Source of the DNA: JACQSR01 sp042577505 | GTDB taxonomy: Archaea; Nanobdellota; Nanobdellia; Woesearchaeales; JACQSR01 | Direction of reading: 5' to 3' | Length of the DNA stretch: 51,955 nt | Assembly (NCBI GenBank): GCA_042577505.1 | Contig: JBHPEA010000005.1 | Coordinates: forward strand, 1 to 51,955 | In this document: piece by piece, positions 34,529 through 42,440 of the stretch | Layout of the letters: each line of letters opens with the position of its first letter | How positions within the stretch are numbered: position 1 is the first letter of the stretch | The notes under the pieces: generated by a model | Databases searched by the model: none | The model's input: only the letters and a program-made list of their open reading frames with translations | Told to the model about the DNA's origin: nothing | Made by a program: the position numbers and the translations under genes

Positions 34529-34531
34529 TTT

Positions 34532-34714
34532 TTACCCTAATATTTCTAAAACCCGAGCTTTAACCTTAGCTTTTCCGCCTGTTGGTTCAGCCAATATCTT
34601 ACTACAAACAAGACATTTAACAGAAGTTGATGCTTTTCCGAACATGATTTGTTCATTTTTACATTTAGGGCATCGGATTTTGATAAATTTGCTAGATGGT
34701 TCTTCAATCTTCAT
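34532..34714 (-). CDS. rps27e: Ribosomal protein S27e
   Basis: 60 aa. C-P-K-C-K (RCPKCKNEQIMFG) and C-L-V-C (KCLVCSKILAEPTGG) form the four-Cys zinc ribbon typical of archaeal S27e. Small-subunit protein. Its start overlaps the L44e stop (ATGA). Confidence 0.97.
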   Translation of the reverse strand: MKIEEPSSKFIKIRCPKCKNEQIMFGKASTSVKCLVCSKILAEPTGGKAKVKARVLEILG

Positions 34715-35019
34715 TTAAATTCGACCTTCTTTATCCTCATTCCTTTTTTTTGGATGCTGGATTTATTGCATTTTGAACATGTGTATTTTAAGTCGGTTTT
34801 TTTACTAGATTTCTTTCCAGTCATCTTGAATTTTGAGATTGCTGGCTTCGAATATCTGCCCTTATTTCCCTGACCACGCGCAGAACCCCTTCTTTTAGCT
34901 CTAACTTTTGATCCATAGGTAAGACTTCGAGGATTTTTTTTCTTTGTAGCTGCAATTTTATGTTCTGTATGAGCCTTACAATGTCTACAGTATCTTTTTC
35001 CTTTTTTTGTTAATTTCAT
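34711..35019 (-). CDS. rpl44e: Ribosomal protein L44e
   Basis: 102 aa from ATG 35019; the open frame continues 64 codons upstream, but the L44e family starts MKLTKKGKRYCRHCK and TTTATAAAT is correctly placed at 35041-35050 for a leaderless start here. CRHC and CSKC supply the zinc ligands; the Arg/Lys-rich middle contacts 23S rRNA near the E site. First gene of the L44e-S27e-aIF2-alpha-Nop10-PAC2 operon. Confidence 0.97.
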   Translation of the reverse strand: MKLTKKGKRYCRHCKAHTEHKIAATKKKNPRSLTYGSKVRAKRRGSARGQGNKGRYSKPAISKFKMTGKKSSKKTDLKYTCSKCNKSSIQKKGMRIKKVEFK

Positions 35020-35040
35020 GCTTCTCTGGAAAGCTGGTTT

Positions 35041-35090
35041 ATTTATAAAGGTTAGCTTAATTTGAGTAAATCGAAATATATTTATATGTG
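35041..35090. promoter_or_regulatory. Divergent promoter pair: L44e operon (-) and amidohydrolase-like lipoprotein (+)
   Basis: CTTTATAAAT on the minus strand (35050-35041) lies about 25 bp before the L44e ATG. ATATATTTATAT on the plus strand (35076-35086) lies 26 nt before ATG 35108. Both would give leaderless transcripts. Confidence 0.6.
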
Positions 35091-35107
35091 AGGGATTTTG
35101 CAGAACT

Positions 35108-36103
35108 ATGAAAAGAGTTGTTATGTTAGTATTATTGTCTTTGGTTATATTGGGTTGTGAGAGTGAAAGCAAAGGCCCTAATATTGTGAAAATTGAAGGA
35201 AGGGAAATCATTGATGTACATGAGCAGATATATACAATAGACCAAGTTCCTAGATTTCTAAATGCTATGGATAGGGCAGGAGTGGATAGAATAGTTGTTT
35301 TAGGGAGCCCTGATGCTACTTTTATTTACAAAGAAGGATTTGAGAATCACCATGTAAATAATAGAGATATTATGCAAATGGTTAAGGAAAATCCTGATAG
35401 ATTTATTGCGTTTCCTACAGTTGATCCTAGAAATGAGAGTGAATTAAAAGTATTCAAACAATATATTGAAGATGGTGCAACAGGATTGAGGATATTTTCA
35501 GGTCAACACGCTTGGTTTTATAGATTCATTGGTCCAGTAAATAGAACTGAGGTTTATCCTACCTTAGAGTATTGTGAAGAAAACGGTATTCCTGTCATGT
35601 GGAACATGAATCCAGGAAAAGGTACCTTAATGGCAGAATTTGAAGATGTGCTTCAGAAGTTCCCTAATTTAAATGTTGTTTGTCCTCATTTTTGTTTGTC
35701 ATCGATAAATTCTTCTAGATTTGAGTATTTAATGGATAAATATCCCAATATGTACACCGATATTTCTTTCGGACATTTCTTTGAAGATGGTCTAAAAAGA
35801 ATTTCGAGGAATACTACTAAGTTTAGAGATCTTTTTGTAAAATACCAAGATCGAATTTTATTTGGGATTGACCTTGTGGTAACAAATAATACAATTCCTG
35901 CTAATGGAGATCCTTCTGAGTGGATGACCAACCTGACTATATGTTACAGAGATATGTTAGAAAGAGAAAATTATGACTGTTCGGTTCATATTAAGAGAGT
36001 GTTCAATGTAGATCAAAAAAATCTTAATGGTTTAGATTTGAGTAGAAAAATTTTAAATAAAGTGTATGAGGAGAATCCTAAGGAATGGATGAATTTAGAT
36101 TAA
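35108..36103 (+). CDS. Amidohydrolase-2-like (TIM-barrel) lipoprotein with altered metal motif
   Basis: 331 aa. Lipobox LVILGC with Cys17, so membrane-attached on the outer face. IIDVHEQIY (34-42) corresponds to the amidohydrolase D-x-H-x-H motif, but the second His is Gln40. AGVDRIVVLGSPD, AFPTVDPRN, VCPHFCLSSIN, MYTDISFG and RILFGIDLVV follow the order of the amidohydrolase-2 (COG2159-like) family. Expected activity would be metal-dependent hydrolysis or decarboxylation; the changed motif makes this uncertain. Convergent with GINS51 (4-bp overlap). Confidence 0.75.
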   Translation: MKRVVMLVLLSLVILGCESESKGPNIVKIEGREIIDVHEQIYTIDQVPRFLNAMDRAGVDRIVVLGSPDATFIYKEGFENHHVNNRDIMQMVKENPDRFIAFPTVDPRNESELKVFKQYIEDGATGLRIFSGQHAWFYRFIGPVNRTEVYPTLEYCEENGIPVMWNMNPGKGTLMAEFEDVLQKFPNLNVVCPHFCLSSINSSRFEYLMDKYPNMYTDISFGHFFEDGLKRISRNTTKFRDLFVKYQDRILFGIDLVVTNNTIPANGDPSEWMTNLTICYRDMLERENYDCSVHIKRVFNVDQKNLNGLDLSRKILNKVYEENPKEWMNLD

Positions 36104-36720
36104 TCTCCCTTTATTTCTTCTGCCCTTCCTTTTTGAATAAGTACATTGGAGATCTCGGATGGCAGGTTAGCAATATCGTCCTCTTGGAAAGGGCCATAGA
36201 TTTCTAGTTCCTTACCAACGAATTTCGGGACTGCTTGTAAGAACCTAACCATCATGGTTTCTTTTTTTTGTACTTCAACTTTAGGTTTTTCTTGTTGAGG
36301 GATTCCATTTATAGCTGCATTAAGAATCATTTTTCTTGAATTAGTTAAGATCTGAGTAGAATTTTCAAAAAAGTCTTCTTCCTCTTTAAGCAGAGAACTT
36401 GTATCAATTAATGCAGTGGGTAATCTACTTTTATCCATGGCCATTTGAATAATTTTTTTCTCCCTTCTATCATAAAGTTCCCTTAAAATTTTTTTAACGT
36501 TGAGAAGTTGGAGTTCGATATTTTTACCTTCAGTTCCAGAAAACTGGGATGGGTTCTTAATACTTTTTTCCAGAAGTTCATTCTTTTCTTTTATGTAGTT
36601 TGCACAATCTTGGAGGAAGTTTTTATCAAACTTTTGGAGCTCAGGTCTTACCTTCTCTAATCTTAACATCTCGTATAATGTTTCATACGTGATAATAACG
36701 TCTTTTTGTTCTGAATCCAT
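36100..36720 (-). CDS. Replication factor GINS51 (GINS15)
   Basis: 206 aa from ATG 36720, with TTTTTAAAACAT about 25 bp upstream; a longer in-frame start 16 codons earlier has no promoter spacing. TYETLYEMLRLEKVRPELQK and ELYDRREKKIIQMAM are the helical A domain; the C-terminal B domain VRFLQAVPKFVGKELEIYG then PFQEDDIANLPSEI is the archaeal GINS51 signature. It works with GINS23, Cdc45/RecJ and MCM in the CMG-like replicative helicase. No partner genes are nearby. Confidence 0.93.
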   Translation of the reverse strand: MDSEQKDVIITYETLYEMLRLEKVRPELQKFDKNFLQDCANYIKEKNELLEKSIKNPSQFSGTEGKNIELQLLNVKKILRELYDRREKKIIQMAMDKSRLPTALIDTSSLLKEEEDFFENSTQILTNSRKMILNAAINGIPQQEKPKVEVQKKETMMVRFLQAVPKFVGKELEIYGPFQEDDIANLPSEISNVLIQKGRAEEIKGD

Positions 36721-36804
36721 GGAAAATAAGAGTGCAATATGTTTTAAAAACTTAACGCGCCAAAACAAAATGTTTTTAAATACTAAAATCAGTTTAGAAG
36801 TAAA

Positions 36805-37401
36805 ATGAGGTTTTATATAATAATTTTTATTGTATCTTTGTTTATTCTAGGTTGTGGAACTGATGTTGAGGAACCTGGTCCAAGTAATGAAAGCCCAGAT
36901 GATGAACCATCTCTTGAACCTGAAGATACTAAAGAGCTGAATGATAGTGAAGTGATTATTGATGAAGTAGGCAAGGGAGATGGTATAGAATTGGAAGAAA
37001 TTAAGTCTACTAATGAAATAAAAATCCTTGATGAGGAATTTTCTCCAGATTATTTGAAATTAGATGTAGATTCTGAGGTAACTTTTATTCAATCAGGTGA
37101 AAAAAGACACAAAATTGCATGTTACTTGGGTCCTACACGTGTTTTTCTTTCTGATGATCTCCAAGGAGGTTCAGAGTATTCATTTACCTTTACTGAGAAA
37201 GGGGAATACTCTTGTGTAGACGCTGTTTATGGATTGAGAAGTACAATCGTTATTGGAGATCCGAAACCGAGAGACGCCATAACTGCTATGGCTGTTGTTA
37301 GTCAAGACATCCCTGAAGATCTTGTAATGTTTTATGTACCTATAGTGTTAATAGGTATAATTGCCATAATTGCTTTTATTATTTCTAGAAGAACCAGATA
37401 G
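36805..37401 (+). CDS. Cupredoxin-like lipoprotein with C-terminal membrane helix
   Basis: 198 aa. Lipobox FILGC (Cys17), acidic Pro/Glu-rich linker (18-65), cupredoxin-like beta-domain (about 70-150: FSPDYLKLDVDSEVTF ... RHKIACYLG ... GEYSCVDAVYG), and membrane helix (about 172-193) with an RR-T-R tail. The usual blue-copper set (His, Cys, His, Met) is incomplete: one His and Cys remain but the second His and Met are not evident, so electron transfer is doubtful. Leaderless, TTTTTAAATAC at about 36772. Confidence 0.7.
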   Translation: MRFYIIIFIVSLFILGCGTDVEEPGPSNESPDDEPSLEPEDTKELNDSEVIIDEVGKGDGIELEEIKSTNEIKILDEEFSPDYLKLDVDSEVTFIQSGEKRHKIACYLGPTRVFLSDDLQGGSEYSFTFTEKGEYSCVDAVYGLRSTIVIGDPKPRDAITAMAVVSQDIPEDLVMFYVPIVLIGIIAIIAFIISRRTR

Positions 37402-37432
37402 CTTTTAAATATCTAAACTTTTTCAAGGTTAA

Positions 37433-38638
37433 ATGGCTAGGTTATCCTTTCAAGACTTAAAATTTTCATTAGAAAAGGGGGATGTTAAAGTTAGTTTTCT
37501 GAACCTTTTTTATTTTAAATTGAATAAGGGTGAATTAACTAGTATTGGTAAGTTCTCATTGGGAGGAAGTTTTATTGATTTTCCTGAAATATCAGAAAAA
37601 AGAGCTAATAATCGATTTAATAATCTACTTTCAAAGGGATTTCGAAATTTAAAAAATAAAATCAATGGGAAGAACGTCATCTATATTCATAAAAATTCAG
37701 GTATACCATTAATAGGCCATATTGCGATAGGGATTGTTGATAGAGATACCTCAATAATTGAGGTAAAACCGATTACTTCCTGTAATTTACAATGTATTTA
37801 TTGTAGTGTGGCTGAAGATAAAAGGCCGGTTGATTTTGTAATTGAAAAAGATTATCTAGCTGAAGAGCTCCATAAATTAGTTGAATTAAAGAATTCGAAA
37901 GGTGTAGAGATAAATATTGGGGCGCAAGGTGAGCCACTTCTCTATTCACCTCTTGTTGATTTTATTCACGATATATCTAAATTGGATACGGTAAGTGAAA
38001 TATCAATTAATACAAATGGAACATTGTTGACAAAAGATTTGATTGAAAAATTAAGCAAAGCTGGATTAACTAGGGTGAACTTATCTTTGAATTCTGTCGA
38101 CGAGAAATATTCAAAATATATTTCTGGTGGTGAGGTTTATGATATTAAAAGGATTAAGAAAATTATGCCAATTATTCAGGAAAATATGGAGCTCTTAATC
38201 GCTCCCGTATGGATTCCTGGGATTAATGATGATGAAATTCCCAAGATCATAAAATTTTGCAATACCTTGAAAAAAATCCCTAGAATTATGATTCAAAATT
38301 TCCTAAATTATAAACATGGAAGAAATCCTGTTAAAGGTGTAACTTGGGAACAATTTGAAGATAAGTTAAAAGAATGGGAAAATGAGTATAATGTTAAATT
38401 AAGGTATCATCTTAAAGATGAATTTAAAGTTAAGAAGATTAAAGTCCTTTCAGATCCATTTAAGCGTGGGGAAATCGTTAAGGGGGAGATTATGGGTCCT
38501 GGTAGATTAATGAATGAATCAATTGGTATTGCTGGTGGAAGATTAATTTCTATAAAGGGAAATCTTAAGAAAGGGAAAGCGAAAATAAAAATAATAAAAA
38601 TTAAAGATCACATATGTTATGGTGATCTTATTCGGTAA
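37433..38638 (+). CDS. Radical SAM protein with C-terminal TRAM domain (COG2100-like)
   Basis: 401 aa. C117-x3-C121-x2-C124 (SCNLQCIYC) binds the 4Fe-4S cluster. GAQGEPLL is the SAM-contacting GGEP-like motif (Gly-Ala-Gln-Gly-Glu-Pro). A TIM-barrel follows to about 300. The last 55 residues (KRGEIVKGEIMGPGRLMNES ... ICYGDLI) look like a TRAM RNA-binding domain. COG2100 archaeal radical SAM proteins share this layout; the RNA-binding domain suggests an RNA substrate, which is inference. Leaderless (CTTTTAAATATC at 37401-37412). Its end overlaps the convergent lipoprotein by 11 bp. Confidence 0.88.
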   Translation: MARLSFQDLKFSLEKGDVKVSFLNLFYFKLNKGELTSIGKFSLGGSFIDFPEISEKRANNRFNNLLSKGFRNLKNKINGKNVIYIHKNSGIPLIGHIAIGIVDRDTSIIEVKPITSCNLQCIYCSVAEDKRPVDFVIEKDYLAEELHKLVELKNSKGVEINIGAQGEPLLYSPLVDFIHDISKLDTVSEISINTNGTLLTKDLIEKLSKAGLTRVNLSLNSVDEKYSKYISGGEVYDIKRIKKIMPIIQENMELLIAPVWIPGINDDEIPKIIKFCNTLKKIPRIMIQNFLNYKHGRNPVKGVTWEQFEDKLKEWENEYNVKLRYHLKDEFKVKKIKVLSDPFKRGEIVKGEIMGPGRLMNESIGIAGGRLISIKGNLKKGKAKIKIIKIKDHICYGDLIR

Positions 38639-39386
38639 GTTCTAAATCCCCTGGAAGTATTACATCCTCGTCTGCTACATTATTAATTTCTACATCGGGA
38701 TATTCAACTAAGGTAGTTGAGGATCCTTCTTTCATTTTTATTTCATAGGGGAATCCATAGAAATTATCTAGCCATGTCTCATATTCTACTCCTTCAATTT
38801 CATATAATAAAAGAGAAGATTTAGCTTGAGTAGTTCCTCTTGAGAATGTTCTGGATTTTGCTTCAGCGACTTCTGCACCCACAATTTCTTCTATGTATTC
38901 TGCAGGCAATTTACCTAAGTCATAATCAAGATAACTAGCTACATTGTAATGCTTTCTATCGTCAAGGGTACAGCTTGTTCTTGAAATGCATACAGAATAT
39001 GCCTTTTTCGCTGGAATGTCTAGGTAAACAACGTCATAACGCCAATTGTTTTTACCGTATGTTCCTCGAAATAAGTCTATTCTTGCATTATCTCCCTTTA
39101 CAAGGACTTTTCCTAGATCTGTAGAGTAACTATAGGATGTTACTTTTGAGAAGCTATCGATCATTTTTTGGGCCTCAGGATCCATTACTTTAGGTTCCGG
39201 TGGGACCTCAGGTTCTGGTGGCATTGGGGGTCCTGGGGGTTGGACCTGATCACCATTATCTGGGGGTTTGACGTCAGGAGGAATATCGTCTGGAATAACC
39301 TCTTTGTCTGGTTTATCATCACCTTCTTCAGCGCAACCAGCCAATAACATTATAGAAAATAATAACACAAGTAATTTAATTTTCAT
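38628..39386 (-). CDS. Pro-rich lipoprotein with LolA-like beta domain
   Basis: 252 aa. Lipobox MLLAGC (Cys18), a Pro/Asp/Glu-rich linker (about 19-68), then a domain of alternating beta strands (ARIDLFRGTYG, DVVYLDIPAKKAYSVC, TWLDNFYGFPYEIK) that resembles the incomplete barrel of LolA/LppX-like lipid carriers; this resemblance is weak. GAGGTGA ahead of ATG, TATA-like TCTTAAATAC at 39424-39433. No close relative named. Confidence 0.65.
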   Translation of the reverse strand: MKIKLLVLLFSIMLLAGCAEEGDDKPDKEVIPDDIPPDVKPPDNGDQVQPPGPPMPPEPEVPPEPKVMDPEAQKMIDSFSKVTSYSYSTDLGKVLVKGDNARIDLFRGTYGKNNWRYDVVYLDIPAKKAYSVCISRTSCTLDDRKHYNVASYLDYDLGKLPAEYIEEIVGAEVAEAKSRTFSRGTTQAKSSLLLYEIEGVEYETWLDNFYGFPYEIKMKEGSSTTLVEYPDVEINNVADEDVILPGDLELTE

Positions 39387-39439
39387 ATTAAGTCACCTCG
39401 TAGTTGTTAAATCGGGTAACTTGTATTTAAGAATTTCGA

Positions 39440-39465
39440 TAAAAAGAAAAGAAAAAAAGAAAAAT
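39440..39465 (-). terminator. T-tract terminator of S-layer gene
   Basis: On the minus strand, just after the S-layer stop, is a 26-base run almost wholly of T with a few C. Such oligo-T tracts terminate archaeal RNA polymerase without a hairpin, and a strong one is expected for a highly expressed S-layer gene. Confidence 0.65.
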
Positions 39466-39472
39466 TGAAGGT

Positions 39473-42115
39473 TTATTGTTCACCTTCAGCTTCTGCTTCT
39501 GCCTCAGCTTCTGCTTCTGCTTCTGCCTCAGCTTCTGCTTCTGCCTCAGCTTCTGCTTCTGCCTCAGCTTCTGCTTCACCTTCTCCGCCTTCCATCATTG
39601 CGGGTGGTTCAACTGAAACAACGGATGATGTTAAGGTTGTAACCTCTACCATCTCTCCCATAAGGTCTGCTTCATAGTCCTCATAACTTGCAAGTACAGC
39701 AGATGCAGCTCTTGTATCAGCAGGGTTCATACCAGCTATTACTAAAGCAACATTTCCGTTTGCATGTTCGAAGATTCTGATCATTCCCTTACCAGCTTCG
39801 AAACCTTCAGCACAACCAGGCCATGTCATGTCACCAGCAGTCATAACTTCAGCTGCAAGTGAGTTTGTACATGGACCACCTACAAGAAGGGTGTTTTGAG
39901 CTGTTATTGCGTCGATCTCTGATGCAAGTTTTGTTGCTCCAACTTCGATTTTTTGGATAACAACTTGCTCCATAGCTTCTCCGCTACCGCCTGTTGTTGT
40001 AACAACACCAGCTGTTACATAAACAAGTGGAGTTCTTTGCTCCTTCTTAGGGTAGTCGATTGTCACCTTACCAGGGTCGCTTGTTGGGTTGTCGAACTTA
40101 ATCTTTGCACCGTATGAAGTATAACCATATTCTGTGTTATCTTCTTCTTCAGGTGATGTGTAGTCCAAGTTACCCGAGTCAGCAACTGAAACCTCACCAG
40201 AAGCTGCTGTAATGGTGAAGTTTATTGGTGTTGGTGTCAAGGTTTCGTAATCGTCGGTGTCTATTGTTGTTATTGTAACAAGAACGTTACCACCAGCTCC
40301 AGATGTGTTGATCAAATCTATTTGAGCTCCACCATCTGTGGTGACTGCTACTGTTGCACCTTGATTTACAGTACCGCTTGCATTTAGGTCAACTGCAATA
40401 TTGAAATCGCTAAGTGTATCATCACTTGCGTTGAAAATATTGTATGTTGCTCCACCCATTTGCAAGGTTGCGTCTGCGGTTCCAGTTGCTGCAGCCTTGT
40501 ATGGCCTTTCGATTTGCTCACCAGTTCCAAGGTTCTTGAACTTAATCTTTGGGCTGGATTGTGTTGACTTCTCAGCGTCCTCATACCTTAATGCATATGT
40601 TAATCTTTCACCTGCATTCTGGGAGTAGTCAGACAATACAAAGTAGTCTTTCTTAGCAATAGATCCATTCCAACTTTCCTCGGTGTGAAGCTCGCCTCTC
40701 TTGTCACCAAACTTGATGTTTGTTGTACCAGATGAATAAGCGATTGGTAAGGAAACATCATTACCATCACCATCAACAAAGTCAAGTTCGTAAGCATCTG
40801 AACCTGCATTGTCGATCTGGATCAATTCTGTTGGAACAGATGGATCAAGACCTGCGTATTCTATGTCCCAAGCTTCAAGTAAAGCTTCGTTTTCATAGAT
40901 AAGCTCAGAAAGCTTTCCTCCTGGTGGTATGTAATAATCGTCGTGCGCTGTGACATTAATCTTAATGTCATCGATTGTTACAGTTGAGTTGTCGCAACTT
41001 CCTTCGATGATAACAGCTGCATCATCAATGTCGTTGGAACCAACTTGGATCACGTGTGAAGATGTTGTGTCATCCTCAATTTCTGTATCTTTCAATACAA
41101 GTTTTTGTGCTCCAATGTAAAACTCGACTAAATCAAGTGTTACGTCACCAGCTTCGTTTGGTATTATGTCACTTACACCAATTTCTGTTCCGTCAGATAA
41201 TCTGTCGGTTGATCCATCTCTCAATGAATCTGTGCTTTCTCCATTAATGGAGAACTTTGCTAAGATTGGTGCTGTGTCTGTAATAGCAACAACAGTTACC
41301 TCGTATGGCTTACCGCTAATTTCGTAGGTTGCAACCTCACCTTCTTGAAGAACGTCTTTAATTGCTCCTCCCATAAGGGTAAGTTCTACGCTGTCGTCAA
41401 GTGCTGTACTTGTTCTTCTTGCTTTCACAATTGAATAATCTCTACCTAGTATTCTAAGTTCTTCGTCTTCATAATCTGATAGGTATAGACCTGATGTGTC
41501 AGCATCTCCGCTTGAGTCTTCAACATCACTGTCAAAGGATGTTGAGAATTCCATATTATATACAGCGATAACTGTGTCTTCTTTCAGATATACGAAATCT
41601 GATGTAAGTTCATCATCGTCTTCTACATAATATACGTACTGTGAATCAGGTGCACTGAATCTTAAGTACTGCTCATATTTTGCAGTTCCTTTGTTGTTTT
41701 CAACCTCACCATCAGCCAAAGCGTCCAAATCATCTTCATCAATGAATTTGGTTATGTCTTGGAACACTTCTCTGTTGGTTCCTACATCTAGGTCTTCGGA
41801 CATTTCCAAAACCTTAGAACTTGTTCCAACAAGCCAAGCGTCTCCTTCGACGTTTACACCAATGCCTGTTTTTGTACCAGTTTTCACGGTTGCTGAAAAT
41901 TGTAAGCTTCCGAGAAGGTCGGTTACACCGATAACGTCTTCAGCTGCTGCCTTATCACCTATAACTAGAACTCCAGAGAATTTTCCGTCTTTAATAAACG
42001 GACTCGGATAATCAGCCAGATCAGCCGCTCCCATTGCACCCAGGAATGTTGCCCCAACCATTGTGGCACCTGTTCCTAAAGCAATGATTTTCTTTATTGC
42101 TTTATTCAATCTCAT
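39473..42115 (-). CDS. S-layer protein
   Basis: 880 aa. Signal peptide about 1-30 (KKIIALGTGATMVGATFLGA). S-layer N domain follows: DYPSPFIKDGKFSGVLVIGD, DVIGVTDLLGSL. Long Asp/Thr-rich beta ectodomain. C-terminal S-layer C domain: LLVGGPCTNSLAAEVM, the Cys partner in WPGCAEGF, and GNVALVIAGMNPADTRAA. The protein ends in an (Glu-Ala)n tail. Strong GGAGGTG before the ATG. Codon use is richer in G+C than in neighbours, as expected of a very highly expressed gene. This protein likely builds the main cell envelope lattice. Confidence 0.95.
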   Translation of the reverse strand: MRLNKAIKKIIALGTGATMVGATFLGAMGAADLADYPSPFIKDGKFSGVLVIGDKAAAEDVIGVTDLLGSLQFSATVKTGTKTGIGVNVEGDAWLVGTSSKVLEMSEDLDVGTNREVFQDITKFIDEDDLDALADGEVENNKGTAKYEQYLRFSAPDSQYVYYVEDDDELTSDFVYLKEDTVIAVYNMEFSTSFDSDVEDSSGDADTSGLYLSDYEDEELRILGRDYSIVKARRTSTALDDSVELTLMGGAIKDVLQEGEVATYEISGKPYEVTVVAITDTAPILAKFSINGESTDSLRDGSTDRLSDGTEIGVSDIIPNEAGDVTLDLVEFYIGAQKLVLKDTEIEDDTTSSHVIQVGSNDIDDAAVIIEGSCDNSTVTIDDIKINVTAHDDYYIPPGGKLSELIYENEALLEAWDIEYAGLDPSVPTELIQIDNAGSDAYELDFVDGDGNDVSLPIAYSSGTTNIKFGDKRGELHTEESWNGSIAKKDYFVLSDYSQNAGERLTYALRYEDAEKSTQSSPKIKFKNLGTGEQIERPYKAAATGTADATLQMGGATYNIFNASDDTLSDFNIAVDLNASGTVNQGATVAVTTDGGAQIDLINTSGAGGNVLVTITTIDTDDYETLTPTPINFTITAASGEVSVADSGNLDYTSPEEEDNTEYGYTSYGAKIKFDNPTSDPGKVTIDYPKKEQRTPLVYVTAGVVTTTGGSGEAMEQVVIQKIEVGATKLASEIDAITAQNTLLVGGPCTNSLAAEVMTAGDMTWPGCAEGFEAGKGMIRIFEHANGNVALVIAGMNPADTRAASAVLASYEDYEADLMGEMVEVTTLTSSVVSVEPPAMMEGGEGEAEAEAEAEAEAEAEAEAEAEAEAEAEAEAEGEQ
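39486..39587. repeat. Low-complexity (Glu-Ala)n coding repeat
   Basis: About 15 consecutive Glu-Ala dipeptides, from an imperfect 18-bp unit (GCTTCTGCTTCTGCCTCA on the plus strand), close the S-layer gene. An alternating E-A tail would be a long, acidic, probably helical or disordered segment. Confidence 0.9.
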
Positions 42116-42216
42116 ATATAAACACCTCCGTGTTTAATCATTAGTTTTTTTTTGTATTGGAGACCCTAGCCTAGAGTCTCTATATCGTCATTTCCGAATC
42201 CATGGTATTTAAATCT
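42116..42216 (-). promoter_or_regulatory. S-layer promoter and structured 5' leader
   Basis: Minus-strand TATA box TTTAAATA at 42213-42206 predicts transcription start near 42184. The mRNA would begin within a few bases of a hairpin at 42180-42160 (stem GAGACUCU/AGGGUCUC, loop AGGCU, one U-G pair). A leader of about 68 nt then runs to the GGAGGTG site and ATG 42115. The rest of the 325-bp gap to the next gene (42217-42440) has no gene; it holds a weak AGTGGAA...TTCCACT inverted repeat (42232-42272). Confidence 0.6.
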
Positions 42217-42440
42217 TACGGTTAAGGAGTGAAGTGGAATATGTGTTTTCTAATATATATCTTCCACTGCTATCTTTCCCGCCAACGGATAGTCAAATGA
42301 CTAAGAGGCGAAATCAACATTTTTGTTTAAAAAGTTTGCGAAAATGGATATTTTTTTACATACCTGTATTTTTTAGAGGTATCCATATCCAGTAAATTTT
42401 GATGTTAGAAGGGGTATCTATTTCTCAGTGATCAAATCCA

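Noticed and set aside
35020..35211. 64-codon upstream extension of L44e
   Set aside because: The family starts at MKLTKKGKRY, the TATA box is positioned for that start, and the extension overlaps the divergent promoter and gene.
39465..39677. Plus-strand open frame of Ser-Ala repeats
   Set aside because: It is the antisense translation of the Glu-Ala repeat of the S-layer gene and has no promoter.
42217..42440. Small RNA or riboswitch in the gap upstream of the S-layer promoter
   Set aside because: Only weak inverted repeats (7 bp) are visible, with no promoter or conserved fold that I can recognise.
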